Positions 58,601-64,000 of a DNA stretch of 64,000 bases are shown here, piece by piece (the stretch's first letter is position 1; each line of letters opens with the position of its first letter). A program made the position numbers and the translations under genes. A model generated the notes under the pieces. The model saw only the letters and a program-made list of their open reading frames with translations, did no database searches and was not told where the DNA came from. Source of the stretch: Marinilabilia sp046483585 (lineage in GTDB: Bacteria > Bacteroidota > Bacteroidia > Bacteroidales > Marinilabiliaceae); the NCBI GenBank assembly GCA_046483585.1, contig JAWOCV010000221.1:1-64000 (forward strand), in the 5' to 3' direction.

Positions 58601-59030
58601 TCGGATCGTTTTCCAGATCTTCGGGAAGTTCGCTTTTTGCTTTGTCTACCTGATCTTTGGTGTCCTGAAGGGCTTTTTGTACCTCCACATCGGTTTCGAA
58701 CTCAACCAGGATCAGGCTCATGTCCTGATACGAGGCTGAAGAAAGGCGTTTAACACCATTCAGCCCCTTCAATTCTTTTTCGATAGGGCGGGTGATGAGA
58801 TTCTCAATATCAGGAGGACTGTTTCCCGGATAGGGTGTGGAGATCATAATATACGGTACGACTATTTCAGGGAATAGTTCGCGCTGCATGCTGTTATAGG
58901 AAAGCAGCCCTGCAAAAAAAAGAAAAACCGTGAGGATGAAAATGGTGTTTTTGTTTTTCAGGGCGCGCACTGTTGGGCCGAATTTTCTTTCGACCACTTT
59001 TTGATCCTCAGTGTCGGTATTGTTGTTCAT
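55629..59030 (-). CDS. RND multidrug-type efflux permease (AcrB-like)
   Basis: This 1133-residue inner-membrane antiporter has twelve helices and two large periplasmic loops. The proton-relay segment GMLVDNAIVAVENTYRHFEEG in TM4 carries the conserved Asp, and GVVVNNGIVLIDYIDITR is the equivalent in the second half. The N-terminus PTVRALKNKNTIFILTVFLFFAGLLSYNSMQRELFPEIVVPYIMISTPYPGNSPPDIENLITRPIEKEL is typical for the AcrB/MdtC-like HAE family. It is last in the tetR-tolC-adaptor-pump operon. The drug or lipid substrate cannot be deduced. Confidence 0.93.
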   Translation of the reverse strand: MNNNTDTEDQKVVERKFGPTVRALKNKNTIFILTVFLFFAGLLSYNSMQRELFPEIVVPYIMISTPYPGNSPPDIENLITRPIEKELKGLNGVKRLSSASYQDMSLILVEFETDVEVQKALQDTKDQVDKAKSELPEDLENDPMTEDMDFSEFPVLNINLSGDYSIYELKKYAEDLQEEFEALREVREADIKGVDDREIKVHVNPLKLEALDLEFSDIEYSLMSENVTVGAGEIIVDGTRRSVRTEADYKSVDEIRNTIVKSEAGKVAHMENVANVIDGFEERTSISRLNEEPVVSLSIIKKSGENLLDATDKIFGIIERNQNVQTLPSDLKVTITDDQSAYIRDQINNLENSIIMGMLFVMIVLYLFMGLRNALFTGLAIPMSMFIAFLVLGEMGYTINTMILFGLLMALGMLVDNAIVAVENTYRHFEEGYTRFRAVQKGVSEIAMPIISSTATTLAAFFPLLLWPGITGEFMQYLPITLIIVLASSLFVALVLNPVFALQFMKHEPPGNEKTNHRKLFLITGTMALGGVISYFAGSILWGNLLVLPLLLSMFNIYVLKPGASVFQKKLLPKLDILYEATLQKALGRNTSKWLFGGMIGLLVFSLGFYGLTNPYVTFFPDNEPKTVFITMELPLGTDLETTDEISYKAESVISEVLEPYDHIVQSIGVNVGNGKGGFFESSRSPNKALTTITFVDFEFREGISTSRIMKELSDTLSSFTGAKFFVEKEQNGPPVGKPVNLEVSGDEFETLVELASDIQQTIDNSHIQGIENLEMDINMNKPQMEVQIDRDKVRRMGLSTQMVAGALRTALYGTKADSYKDGEDEYDIMIRLEDRFRHDVSSLMNFKMKIEKDGISHHVPISSVADYSYSSTYEDIKRKDNTRVITLSSNLVEGYNANRINADIRKLLENYEMPPGYRWEMTGEQEDQKETSDFLMKALLIAVALIAMILITQFNSVAKPAIILMTVVLSTIGVFMGLGTFGMDFIILMTGVGIVSLAGVVVNNGIVLIDYIDITRQEKKMELGLHGDEPLSRRDETECVIKAGKTRLRPVLLTAITTVLGLLPLATGLNFNFFGLFQELDPNIYFGGDNADFWGPMAWTVIFGLTTATFLTLIMVPLMYNLAVRTKYRFRK

Positions 59031-59048
59031 TGAAATGATTATTAACGG

Positions 59049-60182
59049 CTATTGGATGTTTAAATAAGTTCCATTGGTTACCTGGGCAAAACCTTTGGTG
59101 ATGATCATGGCTTTGCTTTCCAGTCCTTCGGTGACGATGGTTTTGTTGTTGTCTTTGATCCCCGTTTTGATGTATCTTTTTTCGGCGACCGGCGGGTCTT
59201 GGCTTTCATCGGCCACAAAAATAAATTCACCATTGAAATCCTTTTTAATAAGGAGGGAAGGAACAACCAGGGCATCTTCGATGCTCGATACCCTTAGTTT
59301 GACTTCTCCCATGAGATTGGGCAGTAATTGGTGGTCCTTGTTTTCGAGAGACACCCTTATATTGAAAGTACGAGTGTCAGGATCAATATAGCGGGAGGTT
59401 CGGTAGACTTCTGCCTCCCTGGTCAGGTTCAGGGCAGGGAAATGAACCGATACAGGGTCCCCCGGTTTGGATTGGTTGAGATATTTTTCGGAGATATCAG
59501 CAGTTATGTAAACATTGTCAAGATTTACGATCCTGGCAAAAGAGAGGGCTGGTCCTGCCATTTCTCCCTCATTTTGGAAGAGTTTGTCAATAACCCCGTC
59601 GATGGGGGCTTTGATGACGGCCATGCTTAGTTGGGCTTCAAGATTCCGGCGTTTGTTTTGAAGTGCTTTCATTTCCGATTCGGCCTGTATAAACTCAATT
59701 TCGCTCCCAATGTTTTGATCCCACAATTTTTTGCGTCTTTCATAGATTGTCCGGGCCAGCCCGAGATTTTCCTCTATTTCGGCGATGGATTGTTCTATCG
59801 ATTCGGTGTTAAGTCTTGCCAGCACCTGTCCTTCTTTCACGAATTCCCCTTCCCCTGTTTCCATGGTACGGATGAGGCCCGAAGATTCCGGATTGACGAT
59901 GATATTCTGATCGGTGGAGACGGTTCCCATGGCTTCGATAAACTGTTCAAATAAAACCGGCCGGAGCTCAGTTACCTCAACGTTGACCTTATTTATTTCT
60001 GACTCTTCGTTGAGTTCAGCTTTAAGGTCTGTGATTTTTCTTTTCAGTTCGTTGGCTTGTTCGTTATATTCTTCAAGGCGTTGCTCTTTGTTCTCTTCTT
60101 CGTTTGCCGGATTCCGGGCTCCACAGCCCCAGCTGAGTATGATCAGGGCCAATGCTGCAGGCTGTAATAATGGTCGTATCAT
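59049..60182 (-). CDS. RND periplasmic adaptor (membrane fusion protein)
   Basis: This 377-residue HlyD/AcrA-type protein has a lipoprotein-like signal ending in SWGCGARNP. An extra N-terminal coiled coil (EENKEQRLEEYNEQANELKRKITDLKAELNEES) is followed by the barrel-sandwich hybrid with the biotinyl-lipoyl-like GLIRTMETGEGEFVKEGQVLARLN, an alpha-hairpin, and the beta-barrel (DNVYITADISEKYLNQSKPGDPVSVHFPAL). It links the RND pump to the TolC-like channel. It lies between them in the operon, 18 bp before the pump gene. Confidence 0.92.
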   Translation of the reverse strand: MIRPLLQPAALALIILSWGCGARNPANEEENKEQRLEEYNEQANELKRKITDLKAELNEESEINKVNVEVTELRPVLFEQFIEAMGTVSTDQNIIVNPESSGLIRTMETGEGEFVKEGQVLARLNTESIEQSIAEIEENLGLARTIYERRKKLWDQNIGSEIEFIQAESEMKALQNKRRNLEAQLSMAVIKAPIDGVIDKLFQNEGEMAGPALSFARIVNLDNVYITADISEKYLNQSKPGDPVSVHFPALNLTREAEVYRTSRYIDPDTRTFNIRVSLENKDHQLLPNLMGEVKLRVSSIEDALVVPSLLIKKDFNGEFIFVADESQDPPVAEKRYIKTGIKDNNKTIVTEGLESKAMIITKGFAQVTNGTYLNIQ

Positions 60183-60236
60183 GATGGGTGTCTTGAATTT
60201 ATTTACTTAAATTGGATTCACGGAGATGACAGATTA

Positions 60237-61607
60237 TTATAAATGACCGGTGGCTTTGAGGTAGTTGGTATGGGTGTTGAGGACCTCCAGAGCCGCTTGT
60301 ATATAACTGATCTGTTTTTGAATATATTGTTCTTGTTGCTGTGTGAGCTCAAAGCTGCCCGTCATTCCGTTGACGAAACCGGACCGGGTTTGTTCATAGA
60401 TCTCCCGGGCGAGTTCCTCACTTTCTTTAGCCAGCTCAAATTCATCAATGGCACTGTTGTATTCGGTAAGTGCCGTGAGACCGTTGGTCTTGACCTGACG
60501 GAGGGTCTGTTGTTGTTCGTTTTTGCTTTTTTCCCAGGCCAGTTTTTGTTGTTGAGCCCGGGCATGCCTCATTCCTGAAGAAAATATGGGAATGGAAACC
60601 GAAAGCCCCACAAACTGCGATTTATACCAGTCCTGATCGAAGAGGTTCATCTCATCGTCGTAACCCGTTTTTTGAAAGGTGTAAAAAGCATTGATCTTAG
60701 GAAGATATTCTGCTCTTACGTTTTTGAACTGTAATTTCTGACTTTCCACATTTGTGGCGGCGATCCTGGAATCAACATGGGCTTCGGGAGCCCATCCTTT
60801 GTTGTTGGGGTCATCATTGGCCGCTCTTTGTGATAAAATGTCCAGGGAGTCAGTGAGTTTGACGGGGTGGTCCTCACTTAGTCCCATTGTGAAACGCAGA
60901 ACGGAAAGGGCTACTTTCTGGTTACGCTTTATTTCTACAATTTGTTTTTGGTTTTGACGCACATTGAGTTTCATCTGGGATACGTCCACCGATTCGCGGA
61001 ATCCGTTCTCATAAAGGGCTTTCGTTTCGCGCAGGAGGGATTCGTTTATTTCAAGAGTTTTTTCGAAGGCTTTCAGGTTTTCGTTGGCCGATAGTACCAA
61101 AAAATAAGCCTTTGCTACTGCATCGCGGATTTCAATGTCTGTCTTTTCTTCCTGATGCCGGGTCAGGTCCAGAAAGACCTGGGTCGCCTGAATACCGACA
61201 AAATAGGAACCGTCGAATAACATCTGGGTGGCTGAAACCGAATAATTGGCGTCATAAGCAGTGGAAAACGAGACAGGTACTTTGTCACCGCTCTCTGTTC
61301 CCGGCGGCCGCATGTCCTCGGGAATGATCTCTGCCGGCAGTAAACTCACAGGCACATCCATAGAATGGTTATACTGCCCCGAAAAGTCGATCTGAGGAAG
61401 TCCTGAAGCAATGGTCTCCCATATTTTTTCCCTGGCCGAGGCCACATCATATTCTGAACTGATCTTTTCAAAGGCATGCCGGGAAGCGTAATCCAGAGCC
61501 TCTTCAAGTGAAATGGCAAGGGTATCTTTTTCGTCCTGTCCCCGGATGCTGTGGAGGCAAAAAGAAAGGCCCAAAAAGAGCATCAGAAATTTAAATTTTA
61601 TTGTCAT
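60237..61607 (-). CDS. TolC-family outer-membrane efflux protein
   Basis: This 456-residue protein has a signal peptide (MTIKFKFLMLFLGLSFCLHSIRGQ) and two OEP repeats rich in long helices (YEVASAREKIWETIASGLPQIDFSGQYNHS region; AQQQKLAWEKSKNEQQQTLRQVKTNGLTALTEYNSAIDEFELAKESEELAREIYEQTRSGFVNGMTGSFELTQQQEQYIQKQ). It forms the trimeric exit duct of the tripartite pump. Its start overlaps the tetR stop by 17 bp, so the two are coupled. Confidence 0.92.
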   Translation of the reverse strand: MTIKFKFLMLFLGLSFCLHSIRGQDEKDTLAISLEEALDYASRHAFEKISSEYDVASAREKIWETIASGLPQIDFSGQYNHSMDVPVSLLPAEIIPEDMRPPGTESGDKVPVSFSTAYDANYSVSATQMLFDGSYFVGIQATQVFLDLTRHQEEKTDIEIRDAVAKAYFLVLSANENLKAFEKTLEINESLLRETKALYENGFRESVDVSQMKLNVRQNQKQIVEIKRNQKVALSVLRFTMGLSEDHPVKLTDSLDILSQRAANDDPNNKGWAPEAHVDSRIAATNVESQKLQFKNVRAEYLPKINAFYTFQKTGYDDEMNLFDQDWYKSQFVGLSVSIPIFSSGMRHARAQQQKLAWEKSKNEQQQTLRQVKTNGLTALTEYNSAIDEFELAKESEELAREIYEQTRSGFVNGMTGSFELTQQQEQYIQKQISYIQAALEVLNTHTNYLKATGHL

Positions 61608-62226
61608 TTTGATCGGGTTGTTGCATTAGGTCATTAAAAATTTTCAATCCTTTTTCCGTACAGATGCCCCTGAAATGATATTGAAACAAATTGTTCCGGA
61701 ACTTTGGAGATAAGAGTTCCTCTTCGGAGAATATCCCATATACAGGATCAAATGTGAAAACATGCCCTCCCGTCATGAGCCTTGAGATAAAATCCGTATC
61801 CACATCACGGCGGTAAACCCCTTGCTTTTTCCCTTTTTCAAGGTTTTTTTTATGAGCAGAATAAAGGGCTTCCCGTCGTATTTCTTTCAGTTTGTTAAAG
61901 AGATCGGGGTAGTATTTCCGCAAGTCAAAGGCAATGGCAGTGTTCTGACGGCTTAACTTTTTAAGCAGTTCCCGTCTGTGAATGAAAAATTCTTCCACGG
62001 CATTGATATCATTTCCGGGATCCTCCTTGAGCTCCTGCATGATGTTGTTGATGGTGTTTTCCATTACTTCAGTTACCAGATCGCTCTTGTTGTTGAAGTA
62101 ATGGTATAATGTCTTTTTTGACATTCCGAGCTCACGTCCCAGATCCTGCATGGTAACGCTGCGGATACCGTAGAGGCTGAAGAGCTCGAATCCCTTCTCT
62201 ATGATCGTTGATTTTTTTTCATCCAT
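61591..62226 (-). CDS. TetR-family transcriptional repressor
   Basis: This 211-residue regulator has the N-terminal helix-turn-helix IRSVTMQDLGRELGMSKKTLYHYFNNKSDLVTEVM and a C-terminal ligand domain. It is the first gene of the efflux operon it probably controls, and overlaps tolC. Inverted repeats just upstream (CGGAAACC at 62258, GGTTTCCG at 62289) are candidate operator half-sites. The start ATG at 62226 gives MDEKKSTIIEKGFELF. Confidence 0.92.
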   Translation of the reverse strand: MDEKKSTIIEKGFELFSLYGIRSVTMQDLGRELGMSKKTLYHYFNNKSDLVTEVMENTINNIMQELKEDPGNDINAVEEFFIHRRELLKKLSRQNTAIAFDLRKYYPDLFNKLKEIRREALYSAHKKNLEKGKKQGVYRRDVDTDFISRLMTGGHVFTFDPVYGIFSEEELLSPKFRNNLFQYHFRGICTEKGLKIFNDLMQQPDQNDNKI

Positions 62227-62257
62227 GACTTTGCAAAGATACGAACCTTCTGATTTC

Positions 62258-62296
62258 GGAAACCATAAACAGATAAAAAGTTTCCCGGGTTTCCGT
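62258..62296. promoter_or_regulatory. Candidate TetR operator
   Basis: CGGAAACC (62258-62265) and GGTTTCCG (62289-62296) are perfect 8-bp inverted half-sites with a 23-bp spacer, 32 bp upstream of the tetR start. An outer pair, ACGAACC (62242-62248) and GGTTCGT (62350-62356), is also inverted. The spacing is wider than in typical TetR operators, so this remains a candidate. Confidence 0.35.
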
Positions 62297-62418
62297 TAAA
62301 CAGGTGAAAAATATCGGTGAATGAACGATTTCTGTCAATAAATAGAGACGGTTCGTAAATAAATGTTGGTAATGGCCGGAACAATTGGCATTTTCATGAT
62401 GTAATTGTGTATCAGACC

Positions 62419-63390
62419 ATGGAGAAAAGAATTAAGATATTTGTTCTGTTTTTGTTCCTTTTACAGGGGATGGTTTGTGATGCTCAGTTCTGGCCTTTCA
62501 ATCAAAAAAGCAGTGAGGAAAAAGCTACTGAGAAACTTGAAGAGCGAAAACAGGATGCTGGTGAAGGCAACCTCTTCAATCCCCTGCAGCCGTTGGGGAT
62601 GCGTTCCGGGGACAGTCGTGATGATCATATTTGGGCTGCTTCCACGGCAGCTGTTTCGTATCATAAAGCCGGGAATATCAGTATCACAAGTCCTTCCCGT
62701 TATGGCATCAGTAGCCGGACTGAGTTGCTGTCATGGTTAGGTTTGACCCCCTGGGTGCCTAACATATTTTTTAAACGGCAGATCTCAGGTGGTGATTGGT
62801 GGATATCATCATTACATGGTGTTTATACATCTTACCCCGGGTTTAAAAGGGTAGAACAAGGGCGTGATACCTTTCTGGCCGATTCTCTTTTGGTTGTGCC
62901 TGAAGTTGTTTCTTTAAAAAATGAGCTTCTTTTGTCCCGGCCATTTTATTCAGGGATTGATTGTCGTCCCGGTCAACCCTATTTGGTCCTGTCTGCTTCA
63001 CTGGGAATTGATGTTGGTCTTCCCCTGAGTGAGGGAGATGTCTGGCTTGAGAAAAAACACTTCTTCACGCCCCGCAGCAAAGCCTATTCCGGAGAAGGGT
63101 GGATGATGGCATTGTCGGTTCGTGCCGACTGGCAGGCCTCCCGGAATCTTTTTCTCAGGGGCGAACTCCGGGCCCTGGCAGGCAACTTTCCCGGGAATCC
63201 CGGCTGGGAGCATCAGGCTTCAGGAGAGTATTTTCTTTTGAACAACATTTCCGTTTCAGGGGGGTATGTTGTAGGGTTTGGAGATTCAGGAGCAAGTAAT
63301 CCCGGTCTTTTACCTTTTATTGATGTGTCGTTTTACTTTGGTAACAAACAAAGCCGAAAAAGTGGGCTGTTTGAGCAACAAATGTTCTGA
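62419..63390 (+). CDS. Outer-membrane beta-barrel-like hypothetical protein
   Basis: This 323-residue protein has a signal peptide (MEKRIKIFVLFLFLLQGMVCDAQ), a charged helical stretch, then repeated amphipathic strands rich in aromatic residues (ISITSPSRYGISSRTELLSWLGL, WWISSLHGVYTSYPGF, LVLSASLGIDVGLPLSEGDVWLEKKHFF, MMALSVRADWQASRNLFLRGELRALAG, ISVSGGYVVGFGDSG, PFIDVSFYFG). I do not recognise the family; a small outer-membrane barrel is likely. It is divergent from the efflux operon and 73 bp upstream of the MMPL exporter on the same strand, so it may serve that exporter. Confidence 0.68.
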   Translation: MEKRIKIFVLFLFLLQGMVCDAQFWPFNQKSSEEKATEKLEERKQDAGEGNLFNPLQPLGMRSGDSRDDHIWAASTAAVSYHKAGNISITSPSRYGISSRTELLSWLGLTPWVPNIFFKRQISGGDWWISSLHGVYTSYPGFKRVEQGRDTFLADSLLVVPEVVSLKNELLLSRPFYSGIDCRPGQPYLVLSASLGIDVGLPLSEGDVWLEKKHFFTPRSKAYSGEGWMMALSVRADWQASRNLFLRGELRALAGNFPGNPGWEHQASGEYFLLNNISVSGGYVVGFGDSGASNPGLLPFIDVSFYFGNKQSRKSGLFEQQMF

Positions 63391-63463
63391 AACCGCGGCA
63401 TATTCTGAAAAATTCCTAAATTCGCAGCGTTTTGTTGGATTTTTAAGGTAACGTGTGTCGTCT

Positions 63464-64000
63464 ATGTGGATTCGTATTGCCAGTTTTATTCTCAGAAACC
63501 GGCTTCCTATACTTATTGTTTTGGTCCTCCTTACTGCATTTATGGGGTTTCAATCACGCAAAATTGAGATGTCGTATCAATATGCTCCCCTGTTGCCAGA
63601 AGATGATCCTGTTTATAAAGAATATGAACGGTTTACCGCCCGGTTTGGGAATGAGGGAAACCTTATGGTTCTTGGGGTTCAGGATTCACTCTTCTTCGGG
63701 GAAGACCATTTTGAAAAGTGGCAGGAACTCTCGCGGGACCTTGAAAACGTTGAAGGCATAACTTCTGTGTTTTCAGCTTCTGACGCTTACCGGCTTGTGA
63801 GAGACAACGAATCGAAAAAATTCAGAGTAGAACCTTTGTTTGAGGGAAATGTCGGGACTGCTCAGCTCGATTCTCTGAAGAAAGAATTTATGGGGCTGCC
63901 TTTTTATGAGGATCTTCTTTATAATAAGGATTCGCATACTTTTCTTTTAGCCTTGACGCTGGATTCCGGGGTGCTAGAAAGTTCGGGGCGTGTGGCGCTT
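63464..64000 (+). CDS. MMPL/RND-superfamily exporter (N-terminal part)
   Basis: 179 residues are visible before the window ends. The start MWIRIASFILRNRLPILIVLVLLTAFMGFQSRKIEMSYQYAPLLPEDDPVYKEYERFTARFGNEGNLMVLGVQD matches the first helix and first periplasmic loop of MMPL-type RND permeases (hopanoid/lipid exporters of the HpnN/YdfJ kind in many Bacteroidota). The start ATG at 63464 has no other good choice nearby. The rest of the gene, with the TM4-6 proton-relay Asp and Tyr residues, lies outside. The cargo is unknown, probably a lipid or surface molecule. Confidence 0.85.
   Translation, partial: MWIRIASFILRNRLPILIVLVLLTAFMGFQSRKIEMSYQYAPLLPEDDPVYKEYERFTARFGNEGNLMVLGVQDSLFFGEDHFEKWQELSRDLENVEGITSVFSASDAYRLVRDNESKKFRVEPLFEGNVGTAQLDSLKKEFMGLPFYEDLLYNKDSHTFLLALTLDSGVLESSGRVAL

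Overview
The window reads as a chromosomal segment of a Bacteroidota bacterium, most likely of the Bacteroidales/Marinilabiliales type. The evidence is a long TonB-dependent receptor with a carboxypeptidase-like leader domain, a PorZ-type protein of the type IX secretion system, many lipoproteins, an ATP synthase operon headed by a bactofilin and lacking the beta and epsilon genes, TAnnTTTG-type promoter cores, and very few Shine-Dalgarno sequences. No phage, plasmid, CRISPR array or rRNA operon is visible. There is one tRNA gene (anticodon CAT).

Layout. 1-2700: the 5' part of an HrpB-type helicase, then dodecin, a DUF2267 protein and a small ferredoxin. 3400-6440: a TspO-like membrane protein facing an ECF sigma / anti-sigma / Spy-like operon, and a secreted Gly-rich protein with two calcium-loop motifs. 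6840-15800: MetY and homoserine dehydrogenase, ComF, a PiT phosphate transporter with a PhoU-like tail divergent from a histidine kinase/response regulator pair, a SPOR lipoprotein and a HAD phosphatase. 16000-23000: the tRNA, a lipoprotein sulfatase, a CPBP-like protein lacking its motif 1, a condensation-type acyltransferase with its DUF6320 partner, an oxidoreductase and an EEP-family lipoprotein. 23000-33500: a TonB receptor paired with a beta-helix lipoprotein, a SHOCT protein, a methyltransferase, an SpmA/SpmB fusion, a NimA-like flavoprotein, DNA primase and a sirtuin. 33500-39360: the ATP synthase operon (atpB-E-F-H-A-G) behind an AtpI-like gene and bactofilin. 39740-51965: an adenylate cyclase-HD fusion, a universal stress protein, rdgB-porZ and a large propeller-like protein, a Na/Pi cotransporter and two small secreted proteins. 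52320-64000: a Tat-exported DUF362 protein with a membrane polyferredoxin, a DoxX protein, a TetR-TolC-adaptor-RND efflux operon, an outer-membrane protein and the start of an MMPL-type exporter.

The most unusual content is non-coding. Five copies of an element with a 134-136 bp core lie between genes (5808, 28600, 42510, 48821, 54899). Each has terminal inverted repeats of the type CAATAGATCGTTAGA and 5-6 bp direct repeats at its ends that look like target-site duplications. Several sit exactly at stop codons, and two fill the gap between convergent genes. In two copies a second element of exactly 92 bp, with its own inverted ends (GCCTGCCTGGCG / CGGCAGACAGG), sits at one fixed internal position. 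A third copy has only a 20-bp perfect palindrome there, and two copies are empty. The 92-bp element also stands alone twice in tandem at 42768-42958. A third, unrelated family (146 bp, own inverted ends, about 96% identical) occurs at 2752 and, inverted, at 39394. I read these as nested non-autonomous mobile elements (MITE/REP-like) that may also act as 3'-end modules for genes. The transposase that moves them is not in the window.
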